NCBI RefSeq assembly: GCF_014681765.1
Contig: NZ_CP061498.1
Coordinates: forward strand, 806,001 to 870,000
Origin: Roseicitreum antarcticum
GTDB taxonomy: Bacteria > Pseudomonadota > Alphaproteobacteria > Rhodobacterales > Rhodobacteraceae
Reading direction: 5' to 3'
Length of the DNA stretch: 64,000 nucleotides
Below the pieces are notes generated by a model. That model saw nothing but the letters and a program-made list of their open reading frames with translations, was not told where the DNA came from and did no database searches. This document shows, one piece after another, positions 18,640-27,628 of the stretch (within the stretch, counting starts at the first letter, position 1; each line of letters starts with the position of its first letter). The position numbers were made by a program, and so were the translations under genes.

Positions 18640-19404
18640 GACCGCGCCGCCGTCCAGCAAGATGTTCTGCCCCACGATGAAGCCCGCATGCACCGAGCAC
18701 AGGAAGGCGCAGGCCGCGCCGAATTCCGCCGCCGTGCCGTAGCGCCCGGCGGGAATGGTGGCCTGACGGTTTTCCCGCGCCTGCTCGATCGTGATGTTCT
18801 GCGCCTTTGCCACGCCGCCATCGAGCGATTCCGCCCGGTCGGTGGCATGGATGCCCGGCAGAAGGTTGTTGATCGTCACCCCCTGCCCCGCCACTTGCCG
18901 CGAGGTGCCCGCTACAAAGCCGGTCAGCCCGGCGCGCGCGCTGTTTGACAGGCCCAGCACGGGAATGGGCGATTTCACCGATTGCGAGGTAATGTTGACC
19001 ACCCGGCCCCAGCCGCGTTCCATCATGCCCGGCACCAGCGCCTGGATCAGCGCGACGGGCGTCAGCATGTTGGCATCGAGCGCGGCGATGAAGGCATCGC
19101 GGTTCCAGTCCTGCCAGCTGCCCGGCGGCGGGCCGCCTGCATTGGTAACCAGAATATCGACCGACCCTGCGGCCTCCAGCACGCGGGCGCGGCCATCGGG
19201 CGTGGTAATGTCGGCAGCGACCGTGGTGACGGTGACACCGTAGGTGCTGCGGATATGGGCGGCGGTTGCCTCCAACGCTTCAGCGCCGCGCGCGTTCAGA
19301 ATCAGCTCTGCGCCTGCTTCGGCCAGCGCCTCGGCGCAGCCCCGGCCCAGCCCCTTGCTCGATGCGCAGACCAGCGCGCGTTTGCCCTTGATGCCCAGTT
19401 CCAT
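18625..19404 (-). CDS. Divergent short-chain dehydrogenase/reductase
   Basis: Predicted 259 aa. The Rossmann nucleotide-binding motif is ASSKGLGRG (14-22), and VTNAGG (about 86-91) is the SDR core. The catalytic Ser region NITSQS (137-142) is present, but where Tyr-x-x-x-Lys is expected there is Ser153 and Arg157 (GLSNSARAGL). A subgroup of FabG-like SDR proteins has this pattern, so it may bind NAD(P) without normal SDR chemistry. I start at MELGIKGKRA; an upstream extension is not SDR-like. Confidence 0.85.
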   Translation of the reverse strand: MELGIKGKRALVCASSKGLGRGCAEALAEAGAELILNARGAEALEATAAHIRSTYGVTVTTVAADITTPDGRARVLEAAGSVDILVTNAGGPPPGSWQDWNRDAFIAALDANMLTPVALIQALVPGMMERGWGRVVNITSQSVKSPIPVLGLSNSARAGLTGFVAGTSRQVAGQGVTINNLLPGIHATDRAESLDGGVAKAQNITIEQARENRQATIPAGRYGTAAEFGAACAFLCSVHAGFIVGQNILLDGGAVNATL

Positions 19405-19552
19405 GATCGTTCTCTCCCCCGGATGAAGTTGTTGTTTTGCGTTTAGCATCCGGGCGGGCAAAGGGAAAGCGGCGGGGCTTCGGTGTTTCTTGTGGTCGGT
19501 ACCGAAGTGACCTAGCATATCAGGCTATTCCCGCCCTGCGAAGGACCGCTTG

Positions 19553-20845
19553 ATGCCCGCCATTCCCGGATACGCCGCGCAGGTGTTTCGCGCGCAGGAT
19601 TTCACCGTCGTGACCGGCGCGAACATGGGCGACGGGTTATCGGCGCCCGATACGTTGTGCCCCGGCGACATCTATCAACTGGCGGGACATGCACAGCCCC
19701 TGACCCTGTTGCTGCGCCGCGAGGGGGCGGCACCGCAGGACGCGCCGCGCGTGGCGGCGGGGTCCGGCATCGGGGCCGAGGGCGACCCGGTCGAGGTGCT
19801 GGGAGAAATGACGCTGATGGCGCAGGACGGCGACCAGATCGGCATCGCGGTGATCCGTGCGGGTGGTGCGATCCACGCCATGCCGCTGACACCGCTGCGC
19901 CGCGCGATGGAATACACGCTGATCCGCTGCGCGCCTGCGCAAGACAGCCTGCGGCTGACCGATCTGGCCTGCGCGTCCTTCGTGCGCGGCACGATGATTG
20001 CGCGGGCCGACGGGACGCAGGCCGAGATCAGCACGCTGGCCCCCGGCGACCTGATCCTGACGCGGGACCACGGGCCGCAGCCGCTGCGCTGGATCGGGCG
20101 GGCGACATTGCGCGCGTATGGCAGTTTCGCGCCGGTGGTGATCGGCGCGGGGGTGCTGGGCAACCGTGGGCCGCTGTCGGTCAGCCAGCATCACCGGATG
20201 TTCCTGTATCAGCGCGGGAGTTTCGCGGGCGGCACCCCCCGGGGCAGTCTGCGCGGCAATCTGCGCGGCGGAGCGACCCCCGCAGGCACCCGGCTGGGCA
20301 CCTCGGCGCTGGGTGCCGCGCGGCCGGGCGGGCAAGCGGTCAACGAAGGGCAGACGGTCAACGAAGGGCAGACGGGCGGGCAAGGTGCCCCCCACGAAAG
20401 CACGTCCTCCGGCATACCCCTGACCAGCTCACCCCTTACCGGCAAACCCCTGACCGGCACACAATCCGCTGGCGCACAATCCGCTGGCGCACGTGCCCGT
20501 GGTGGCACCCCCGATGACCGGGTCCGCCTTGCGCCGCGCGCCGAGGTGCTGTTGCAGGCGCGCTATCTGGTGGATGGCGACCGCGTTACCCTGCGCACGG
20601 GCGGCTTTGTCGATTACGTCAGTCTGGTGTTTGACCGGCATGAGATCATCTATGCCGGGGGCATCCCCGTGGAAAGCCTGCTGGTGTCCGAGGCGACAGT
20701 GACCCGCCTGCCCGATGCGCTGGCCGAAGACCTGATGCGCCACGCCCCCGGGCTGGAACAGCGCCAGCACATCGGGGACGAGCCTGACATGATCAGCCCC
20801 ACCTTGCTGGCGCAGATCTTCCTGGCGCGCGGGCAGGCTGAATAG
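19553..20845 (+). CDS. Hint-domain protein with a low-complexity insertion
   Basis: Predicted 430 aa. A Hint (hedgehog/intein-like) domain begins near Cys140 (CASFVRGTMIARADG...), continues with LAPGDLILTRDHGPQPLRWI and contains SQHHRMFL (211-218); it ends with LVDGDRV and FDRHEIIYAGGIPVESLL. These proteins are common in Rhodobacteraceae, often with several copies, and their role is unclear. Between the SQHHRMFL block and the C-terminal half lies an insertion (about residues 226-318) made of short repeats and bounded by GGTP on both sides. GAAGGA precedes the ATG. Confidence 0.85.
   Translation: MPAIPGYAAQVFRAQDFTVVTGANMGDGLSAPDTLCPGDIYQLAGHAQPLTLLLRREGAAPQDAPRVAAGSGIGAEGDPVEVLGEMTLMAQDGDQIGIAVIRAGGAIHAMPLTPLRRAMEYTLIRCAPAQDSLRLTDLACASFVRGTMIARADGTQAEISTLAPGDLILTRDHGPQPLRWIGRATLRAYGSFAPVVIGAGVLGNRGPLSVSQHHRMFLYQRGSFAGGTPRGSLRGNLRGGATPAGTRLGTSALGAARPGGQAVNEGQTVNEGQTGGQGAPHESTSSGIPLTSSPLTGKPLTGTQSAGAQSAGARARGGTPDDRVRLAPRAEVLLQARYLVDGDRVTLRTGGFVDYVSLVFDRHEIIYAGGIPVESLLVSEATVTRLPDALAEDLMRHAPGLEQRQHIGDEPDMISPTLLAQIFLARGQAE
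20341..20376. repeat. 18-bp tandem repeat in the Hint protein insertion
   Basis: CAACGAAGGGCAGACGGT occurs at 20341-20358 and, with one mismatch at the end, at 20359-20376. It encodes VNEGQT twice. A second in-frame duplication (ACAATCCGCTGGCGC, twice) lies near 20461-20490. Confidence 0.88.
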
Positions 20846-21051
20846 GGGCCGCGCGCGACATCCATTGGCAGCATCGTGGCCCGCGCATGCGGGGTTTCCG
20901 CCAATGGCCGCCGGACCCGGCACATGGGATTTGCGGCGGGCACGAAAACCTGCCACGATATTGACAGGCTGCGCTGCCTGACCCGGGACAGTGGCACAGC
21001 ACGAAATGCAGATTTCCGCCCGGGACCCATGTTTGCCGCAAAAGGGGCCAG

Positions 21052-22059
21052 ATGCGCACGATCATCGCTGCAACCGATCTTTCGGCACGCTCGGCGCAGG
21101 TACTGGGCCGGGCAGTCAGCCTGGCCCGGGCAATGGCAACGGGCCCGGGTGGCCGGCCACAGGCCGCACCGCGCATCATCTTGGTGCATGTGATCGAGCC
21201 TGCGGGCTTCTCGCCCCGCCGGGCGTTGGGCATGAAGGGCCGCGAGGGTACCGACGGCGGCGCGCTGGCCGATCTCGAATCGCTGGCAGCGCCATTCCGC
21301 GCCGGGACGTCAGGAGGGAACGGCGTCGATATCGCAGGCGCGCAGGGCGAAGCGCCCCCCGGGGCTGGCGCATCGCAAGGCACCACCTTGGAGCATGCGA
21401 TTGCCCCCAGCCCAGACCAAGGCCCAAACCCCAGCTCCAACCCCGGACCCCAAATTGCGTGCCGCGTTGCAAAGGGCACGCCCGAAGACGTGCTGTCGGC
21501 GCTGGTGGCGGAACTGGGCGCGGACCTACTGATCCTGGGCCTGCACCGCGAGCGGCGCGTGCTCGACACGCTGCGGCTGTCGACGATGGAGCGGATATTG
21601 CTGGGCAGCGATTGCCCCGTGCTGATCGCGCATCAGCCGCCGACGCAGGCCTATGCGACGGTGCTGGGCGCGGTGGATTTCGGCCCGGCCTCGGCCCGGG
21701 CATTGGTGGTGGCGGGGCAGATTGCACCCGGCGCGCGCTTCCATGCCATCCACGCGCTGCACCAGCCGCTGCGCGACAAGTTCAGCCCCGGCGACCCTGA
21801 TGATACCACCGGCATGATCCAGGCCGCGATGCTGCGCAAGGCGTTCTGCGAGACGCCGGGCCTGCCCGCGGCACTGGACACGCCCGAGATCATCCCCGGC
21901 GGCCTCTATGAGGTGCTGATGTTCCGGCTGGACGAACTGCGCCCCGACCTTCTGGCCATCGGCACACAGTCCAACCGGATCGAAGGCGCGCTGGGGCATT
22001 ACGCCCGCGACCTGATGCGCGCCCCGCCCACAGATATGCTGATCGCCCGGCCGGGCTGA
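21052..22059 (+). CDS. Tandem universal stress protein (UspA family)
   Basis: Predicted 335 aa with two Usp domains. The first starts MRTIIAATDLSARSAQVLGR and ends with GADLLILGLHRERRVLDTLR plus DCPVLIAHQ; the second ends with RPDLLAIGTQSNRIEGALGH. Usp proteins bind nucleotides or dimerise in stress survival. The first domain is interrupted by about 65 residues of Gly/Pro/Asn-rich sequence (about residues 75-140). It stands alone as a single gene. Confidence 0.88.
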   Translation: MRTIIAATDLSARSAQVLGRAVSLARAMATGPGGRPQAAPRIILVHVIEPAGFSPRRALGMKGREGTDGGALADLESLAAPFRAGTSGGNGVDIAGAQGEAPPGAGASQGTTLEHAIAPSPDQGPNPSSNPGPQIACRVAKGTPEDVLSALVAELGADLLILGLHRERRVLDTLRLSTMERILLGSDCPVLIAHQPPTQAYATVLGAVDFGPASARALVVAGQIAPGARFHAIHALHQPLRDKFSPGDPDDTTGMIQAAMLRKAFCETPGLPAALDTPEIIPGGLYEVLMFRLDELRPDLLAIGTQSNRIEGALGHYARDLMRAPPTDMLIARPG

Positions 22060-22542
22060 GATGGGTCTGTCCAAGGGGGGGTAGCCTTGTCAGGCGCTTG
22101 GCCCCGAAAGATGTGCCGGGCGCTGCACAGGCGTGATCCGGCACTTTGCCGACATCGGGGGATGACACCTTTGCGGCCATGTCCCGGCGTTGGGGCATGG
22201 AGAATGGACAGCGCTTTTGCGCGCCGTGACGGGAGGCCGGGAAGCGTGGTGGGTATGGGTCCGTCGCAGCGTTGGACTTCGCCGCAGCATTGGCCACCCC
22301 GTGCGACACTGGCGGGAGCCGTGGCAATGGCCCTCTGCATGATACTGGCCCTCTGAATGATACTGGCCCTTTGCTGGATGCTGGCCCCGCGCAACGCAGA
22401 GCCCCTGCCGCGACACTGGCCTTCGCCCTTTGTCGGTCCCCCGTCGCGACGCACCCCGGCGCATCGCTGCATTGAGGGTTTGATCCCGGCGCGATCCGCG
22501 ATATAGCGCTACCATCCCCCTCCACAGCCCCAGAGGACCGCC
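22060..22542. other. Gap between the universal stress gene and eda
   Basis: About 480 bp with no supported gene. It contains an 18-bp tandem repeat (22333-22386). Short open frames here have no family features. Confidence 0.55.
22333..22386. repeat. 18-bp tandem repeat, three copies
   Basis: CTCTGCATGATACTGGCC (22333-22350), CTCTGAATGATACTGGCC (22351-22368) and CTTTGCTGGATGCTGGCC (22369-22386) lie head to tail in the non-coding gap before eda. Confidence 0.88.
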
Positions 22543-23184
22543 ATGACACCGACCGACCAAAGCCAGCGCACCGCCGCCATCTGCCGCCTTGCCCCTGTCG
22601 TGCCCGTGCTGGTGATCGACGATCTGGCCCATGCCCGCCCGCTTGCCGAGGCGCTGGTGGCAGGCGGCTTGCCCGCGCTGGAAGTCACGCTGCGCACGCC
22701 CTGCGCGCTGGAAGCCATCGCGGAAATGGCCGCCGTGCCGGGTGGCGTCGTGGGCGCGGGGACGCTGCTGACGCCCGACGATGTGGCCCGCGCCCGCGCG
22801 GCCGGCGCGCAGTTCGGCGTGGCGCCGGGCGCAACCGACCGCATTCTGGCTGCCTGCGCGGCCGAGGGCCTGCCCCTGCTGCCCGGTGCCGCCACCGCCT
22901 CTGAGGTGATGTACCTGCTGGAGCTGGGCTATACCGTGCAGAAGTTCTTTCCCGCCGAAGCCATCGGCGGCGCGGCGGCGGTCAAGAGCATCGGCGCGCC
23001 GTTGCCGCAGGTCAGCTTCTGCCCCACCGGCGGCATCAGCCTGACCCGCGCGCCCGATTACCTGAAACTGTCCAATGTCTTGTGCGTCGGCGGCAGCTGG
23101 GTTGCCCCCAAAGCGATGATGGAGGCAGGCGACTGGGCAGGCATCACCGCGCTGGCGCGCGAGGCGAGTCAACTGGCACGCTGA
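22543..23184 (+). CDS. eda: KDPG aldolase (2-dehydro-3-deoxy-phosphogluconate aldolase)
   Basis: Predicted 213 aa, class I aldolase of the Entner-Doudoroff pathway, splitting KDPG into pyruvate and glyceraldehyde 3-phosphate. ALEVTLRTP, GAGTLL, PGAATASEVM and the Schiff-base Lys in TVQKFFPAEAIGG are present, as is the phosphate loop CPTGGIS. No edd gene is in the window, so it may be transcribed alone. Confidence 0.95.
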   Translation: MTPTDQSQRTAAICRLAPVVPVLVIDDLAHARPLAEALVAGGLPALEVTLRTPCALEAIAEMAAVPGGVVGAGTLLTPDDVARARAAGAQFGVAPGATDRILAACAAEGLPLLPGAATASEVMYLLELGYTVQKFFPAEAIGGAAAVKSIGAPLPQVSFCPTGGISLTRAPDYLKLSNVLCVGGSWVAPKAMMEAGDWAGITALAREASQLAR

Positions 23185-23538
23185 GGGGCTGCGAGACGAA
23201 AGCGCTTAGCGCCCGGCAACATCCGCCCGCAGCATCCGTCAGCAACATTCGCCCGCAGCATCCGTCAGGCGCGACCCGGGAGCAGTAACGGGCTGCCGGG
23301 TGGGCGCGGCACCGCAATGGTTTGCGGGCCTTGTGCGACAAATCCTGCCGCTGCGGGGTTGTTGGTGAAGGTCGCAATGGCGCCCCCCCCCTTTCCCTGC
23401 GGAAACGCGTGATGTCGACCATGCGCTGAAAAAGGCTCTTGTCGCGCAAGGGATCGGACGCTTTTCAGCGATCAGGCCGCCCCAGAAGAGATCAGCGGGC
23501 TTTGCAGCGCCTTGCACCACAGGGCTGATGCGCCCGCC
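23185..23538. other. Gap between eda and ftsY, with a direct repeat
   Basis: About 350 bp between convergent genes. It holds a 26-bp direct repeat (23216-23267) and no supported gene. I do not see a strong T-tract terminator. Confidence 0.55.
23216..23267. repeat. 26-bp tandem duplication
   Basis: Two adjacent 26-bp copies, 23216-23241 and 23242-23267, differ at a single base. The unit begins GCAACATCCGCCCGCAGCAT. They lie between the convergent eda and ftsY genes. Confidence 0.9.
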
Positions 23539-24804
23539 TCACCCCTCTCGGTCCAGCCCGACGAGGGCGGCGGCGAAATCTTCGGGGTCAAACGCTTGCA
23601 GGTCGTCGATCTGCTCGCCCACCCCGATGGCATGGATCGGCAGGCCGAACCTGTCGGCCAGCGCCACCAAGACGCCGCCGCGCGCGGTCCCGTCGAGTTT
23701 CGTCATCACCAGCCCCGACACATCGGCGAGTTTCTGGAAGATCTCGACCTGCGACAGCGCGTTCTGGCCCGTGGTCGCATCCAGCACCAGCAAGGTGTTA
23801 TGCGGCGCGTCGGGGTCTTTCTTGCGCAGCACGCGCACGATCTTGGCCAGTTCCTCCATCAGATCCGCGCGGTTCTGCAACCGCCCGGCGGTGTCGATCA
23901 TCAACAGGTCGACACCTTCGGCCTGCGCGCGGGTCAGCGCGTCAAACGCAAGGCTTGCGGGGTCCGAGCCTTCGGCCGCCGTCATCACCGGCACGCCTGC
24001 GCGCGCGCCCCAGACCTGCAATTGTTCCACCGCTGCGGCGCGGAACGTATCCCCCGCCGCGATGATGACCGACTTGCCCGCCGCGCGGAACTGGCTGGCC
24101 AGCTTGCCGATGGTCGTTGTCTTGCCCGCGCCGTTGACGCCGACCACGAGCACGACCTGCGGGCGTTTGGCATAGATCGGCATCGGGCGGGCCACGGGTT
24201 CCATGATGCGGGTAATCTCGGCGGCCAATGCCTGCTTGATTTCGGGCACCGACAGGCGTTTGCCAAAGCGCCCCTCGGCCAGATTGGCGGTGACGCGCAT
24301 CGCGGTATCGACGCCCATATCGGCCTGGATCAGCACATCCTCCAGACTTTCGAGCATCGCGTCATCCAAGACCCGGCGCGGTGCGGCTGCCGCCGAGGTA
24401 CCGAAGACCCGACCCAGCATCCCGCCCTGCGGCTGTGGCGCGGGTTGGGGCGCGGATTGTGGCGCGGGTTGGGGCGCTGCCTCAGGGGGCGGCGTTGGCC
24501 GTGACGGGGGCTGAGGTGGTGAAGGTGTTGCGGGGGCGGGCGGCACCTTGGGGCCCGGTGTGGCGGGAGCGGGCGTTGCGGGGGCCGGTGTTGCGGGGGC
24601 CGGTGTTGCGGAGGCGGGCGGCGCGGGTGCGAGGGACGCCGGTGTCGGGGTATCCGCTGCGGGCGCCTTGGTTTCGGGTGCGTCAGCTTCGGGCGCTTCA
24701 GCTCCGGGCGCATCCTGCGGCACATCGACCAGCGCATCCAGCCCCTCTTCCAGGCGGGAGGAGGATTTGAACATCCGGTCCTTGAGCTTCTTGAAAAATG
24801 ACAT
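23539..24804 (-). CDS. ftsY: Signal recognition particle receptor FtsY
   Basis: Predicted 421 aa. FtsY is the SRP receptor GTPase that delivers nascent membrane proteins. The NG domain has GVNGAGKTTTIGKLA (G1), DTAGRLQNRADLM (G3) and MTKLDGTARGG (G4). The N-terminal A domain begins with a basic SFFKKLKDRMFKSSSRLEEG and then has a long Ala/Pro tract (about 35-130) containing a 15-bp DNA repeat that encodes ATPAP. An array of 15-bp repeats lies just upstream of the start. Confidence 0.96.
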   Translation of the reverse strand: MSFFKKLKDRMFKSSSRLEEGLDALVDVPQDAPGAEAPEADAPETKAPAADTPTPASLAPAPPASATPAPATPAPATPAPATPGPKVPPAPATPSPPQPPSRPTPPPEAAPQPAPQSAPQPAPQPQGGMLGRVFGTSAAAAPRRVLDDAMLESLEDVLIQADMGVDTAMRVTANLAEGRFGKRLSVPEIKQALAAEITRIMEPVARPMPIYAKRPQVVLVVGVNGAGKTTTIGKLASQFRAAGKSVIIAAGDTFRAAAVEQLQVWGARAGVPVMTAAEGSDPASLAFDALTRAQAEGVDLLMIDTAGRLQNRADLMEELAKIVRVLRKKDPDAPHNTLLVLDATTGQNALSQVEIFQKLADVSGLVMTKLDGTARGGVLVALADRFGLPIHAIGVGEQIDDLQAFDPEDFAAALVGLDREG

Positions 24805-25188
24805 CGGTTCCTCCGCCGGGTAAGTGCCGTCCGTTCTGTGCCAGCCTGTTCTGTGCCAGTCTACTCTGTGCCAGTCTACTCTGTGCCAGCCTGTTCTGCG
24901 CCAGCTTGCACATTGCCGGCCTGTTCAGTCGCAATCCTTGATGCGCCGCGCTGCCGCGCCGCGTCAGATGCGCCTGCCACTCTCTCAGCTAATACACTCT
25001 CGGCGCGGGTGAAAGGGCCAAGCGTGGGGGGATTGCGCGCATGCTTGGGGTCCGGGTGATGCGCGGCGCAGGCCAAGGGCCGCTGCCACCTGCCCGACCG
25101 TGCCGCACGACAGGACAATTCGCCCCGGTGACGCCGCGCAGGATCGTGCTATACCCACATTATCATTGAGTTCATCTTGAGCGCGCCC
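24805..25188. other. Divergent gap between ftsY and alkB-like gene
   Basis: About 380 bp that must hold the promoters of both divergent genes. Its ftsY-proximal part is the 15-bp repeat array at 24836-24925. I could not assign promoter boxes with confidence. Confidence 0.55.
24836..24925. repeat. 15-bp tandem repeat, six copies, upstream of ftsY
   Basis: Six 15-bp units of the form CTGTGCCAG(C/T)CT(G/A)(T/C)T run from 24836 to 24925; units two and three are identical, units one and four are identical, and the last two have diverged. The array begins 32 bp upstream of the ftsY start, in its promoter or leader. Confidence 0.92.
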
Positions 25189-26319
25189 ATGACACGCCAT
25201 CCCGTCACGCCCTTCGCATTTGCCACGCTGATCCCTTTACCGCTGCTGGTGCTTGGCGCGCTGTGGGGCGGGGTGTGGATCGCGGCGGCGGTGCTGTATC
25301 TGACGTTATTCGCGCTCGCGCTCGATCAGGTGCTGGCGGTGGCCGACCGCGCGGGGGCGGAGGGGTCAGAGTTTCCCGCCGCCGACGGGCTTTCCGCCGT
25401 GCTGGCGCTGGCACATCTGGCGCTGGTGCCGCTGGGCGTGGCCGCGGTAGCTGGCGCGACCGGGCTGGGAATGGGCGAGCGGGTCGCGGCTTTCTTCGGC
25501 TTTGGCCTGTTCTTTGGGCAGATGAGCAATTCCAACGCGCATGAGCTGATCCATCGCGGCCAGCGCGGCCTCTTTTCGCTGGGGCAATGGGTTTATATCT
25601 CACTGCTCTATGGCCATCACACCACGGCGCACCGGCTGCTGCATCACCGCCATGTCGCGACACCATTGGACCCAAATTTCCCGCCCAAGGGCATGACTTT
25701 CTTTCGCTATTTCCCGCGCGCCTGGGCGGGGTCCTTCGTGCAGGGGTTTCGGGCGGAACAGGCGCGGCTGGCGGCACGGCGCGACGATGGGCGCGGTGCA
25801 AAGCGCCGCCTGAACCCTTATGTGATCTATGTGGCAGGCGCAGCGGGCTTCATTGCGCTGGCCTATGCCACCCTGGGCTGGCCGGGGGTGGCGGCCTATC
25901 TGGGGCTGGCGTTTTATGCCCAGACGCAACTGGTCATGTCGGATTATCTGCAACATTACGGATTGGGCCGACAGCAACGCCCCGATGGCAGTTATGAGGC
26001 GATGGGGCCGCAGCATTCGTGGAACACGCCGCATTGGTTTTCATCGGCGATGATGGTCAATGCGCCGCGCCATTCGGACCACCACGCCAACCCGCAGCGC
26101 CCCTATCCCGCGCTGCGCCTGCCTGCCGATCAACCGATGCTGCCGCTGTCGCTGCCCGCGATGGGCATCGTGGCGCTGGTGCCACCGCTGTGGCGGCGCA
26201 TGATGGACCGGCGCGTGGACCGGGTGCTGGCGCGGGCTGCGGCTGCGGCTACGGTGGCGGTTTCTGCGGCGGTTCCGATTGCGGGGGCAACCGAAGGCCC
26301 CGCCCACAACACAGTGTGA
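25189..26319 (+). CDS. alkB: Alkane 1-monooxygenase (AlkB-type membrane di-iron hydroxylase)
   Basis: Predicted 376 aa integral membrane protein. It has the three histidine boxes of the membrane di-iron hydroxylases: HELIH (118-122), HHTTAHRLLHHRH (143-155) and RHSDHH (294-299), plus LQHYGLG. Family members hydroxylate terminal carbons of medium-chain alkanes or related substrates with a rubredoxin partner; none is nearby. I use the ATG at 25189; a TTG at 25177 is an alternative. The C-terminal Ala-rich helix is extra. Confidence 0.9.
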   Translation: MTRHPVTPFAFATLIPLPLLVLGALWGGVWIAAAVLYLTLFALALDQVLAVADRAGAEGSEFPAADGLSAVLALAHLALVPLGVAAVAGATGLGMGERVAAFFGFGLFFGQMSNSNAHELIHRGQRGLFSLGQWVYISLLYGHHTTAHRLLHHRHVATPLDPNFPPKGMTFFRYFPRAWAGSFVQGFRAEQARLAARRDDGRGAKRRLNPYVIYVAGAAGFIALAYATLGWPGVAAYLGLAFYAQTQLVMSDYLQHYGLGRQQRPDGSYEAMGPQHSWNTPHWFSSAMMVNAPRHSDHHANPQRPYPALRLPADQPMLPLSLPAMGIVALVPPLWRRMMDRRVDRVLARAAAAATVAVSAAVPIAGATEGPAHNTV

Positions 26320-26378
26320 CTGGTCTTGCCGCGCGCGCTGTGGCACCGTTGCCCTGGATCAGAAACACAGGAATTCCC

Positions 26379-26795
26379 ATGACCCCTACCGCCAGACTGA
26401 CTGCCTGCTTCCTGATGCTTTCGGCACTGTCCCCCCTGCCCGCGCTGGCGCAAGACACGCCCTTGAGCGCCGAGGAATTCGAAAGCTATGTCACCGGACG
26501 CACGCTGACCTTTGGCGTCGACGGCGTAGCCTACGGGATCGAACAATATCTGCCCGACCGCCGGGTTCTGTGGTCCTTCATCGGGGATGAATGCCGCGAA
26601 GGCGTCTGGTATGAGAAGAACAGCCAGATCTGTTTTGTCTATGAACACGACCCATCGCCGCAATGCTGGACCTTCTTTCAGACCGACGATGGCCTGCGCG
26701 CCCGTTTTGAAAGCGAGATGCCTGCCGCCGATCTTTATGAGGTCGAGCAAAGCCGCCAGCCGCTGTTGTGCGCGGGGCCGCAGGTTGGGGTTTAA
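26379..26795 (+). CDS. Small exported protein of unknown function
   Basis: Predicted 138 aa. An N-terminal signal peptide (about 1-24, ending PALAQD) is followed by a compact domain with EFESYVTGRTLTFGVDGVAY and WSFIGDECREGVWYEKNSQI, then CFVYEHDPSPQCWTFF. Four Cys in the mature part could form disulfides in the periplasm. I recognise the general type from Rhodobacteraceae but not a function. It is 59 bp downstream of the alkB-like gene on the same strand. CAGGAA precedes the ATG. Confidence 0.75.
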   Translation: MTPTARLTACFLMLSALSPLPALAQDTPLSAEEFESYVTGRTLTFGVDGVAYGIEQYLPDRRVLWSFIGDECREGVWYEKNSQICFVYEHDPSPQCWTFFQTDDGLRARFESEMPAADLYEVEQSRQPLLCAGPQVGV

Positions 26796-27061
26796 GGCCG
26801 GGGTCGCGGCACGGGACATCCCGGCCCCTGCCCATCGGGGAACCAAGCGGCGCGTCGGCGGGCCGGGGTGCGGGCCGGAGTGCGGCGCTCCCAACCTGCC
26901 CGCTGCCGCAGTTTATGCCCGAAACACCCCTGCGCGATCCCCGCTGCGCATCACGCCCTGCCAAATCGCCGTGCCGTGGGGCAGCCCGGCGATGCGCGGC
27001 GGGCTGAAGCCCTTGATCCCGCGTGGGGTGAATTGAGGGGCGGTGATGCGGGGCATTGCAG

Positions 27062-27505
27062 TCATTCGAATAGAACGGCTCTGGGATAGGGCAAAGCCAA
27101 GGGCGGCATATCGGCTTCATCGAAAAAACCCAGTTCCATCGTTTCTTTGTCTGTAGGCGGTGCCGCCGGAAACTGAACTTCACACCGAAATGTGAGTACC
27201 GTATACTCGACTTTGTCGCCATTTGGGTAGGTATATCGGAAAGTGTCCCCTCCAAACGCGCCGGTCAGAAATGCGGCCAATATCTTAAAGCCGGTTTCTT
27301 CAAAGACTTCGCGCCGCAGAGCCTGTTCGGGCGTCTCCCCAGGTTCGATTGCACCGGCGGGTAGGCTCCAACCCTCAGCCCCGGCTTTTCGCTGAAGCAG
27401 CAGACGGTCCTGCTCGTCACGAATTATAGCCGCTACTGACGGTACCATCAGGCGATCATGGCCGATCTTTCGCCGCAAACGATTAATGTACGAAGGCGTT
27501 GTCAT
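27062..27505 (-). CDS. Nudix hydrolase
   Basis: Predicted 147 aa. The complete Nudix box spans residues 51-73 (GAIEPGETPEQALRREVFEE then TGF). Nudix enzymes hydrolyse nucleoside diphosphates linked to another moiety; the substrate here is unknown. The coding DNA is clearly less GC-rich than its neighbours by eye and uses more A/T-ending codons, so it may be a recent arrival. It lies after a gap with no gene and downstream of the aminopeptidase on the opposite side. Confidence 0.85.
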   Translation of the reverse strand: MTTPSYINRLRRKIGHDRLMVPSVAAIIRDEQDRLLLQRKAGAEGWSLPAGAIEPGETPEQALRREVFEETGFKILAAFLTGAFGGDTFRYTYPNGDKVEYTVLTFRCEVQFPAAPPTDKETMELGFFDEADMPPLALPYPRAVLFE

Positions 27506-27628
27506 GTCGCATTGATACTTGGTTACTTTGGGACTTGCGGCGGTGGTTTTGCGCTCGAACCCGGCACACGACTGCGTTGCCGGGCAATAATCGGCAACGC
27601 AGTCGGCATACCCCCGGCAGCCCCCCGA

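Noticed and set aside
24836-24925. CRISPR array
   Set aside because: The 15-bp units are adjacent with no spacers, and no cas gene is in the window.
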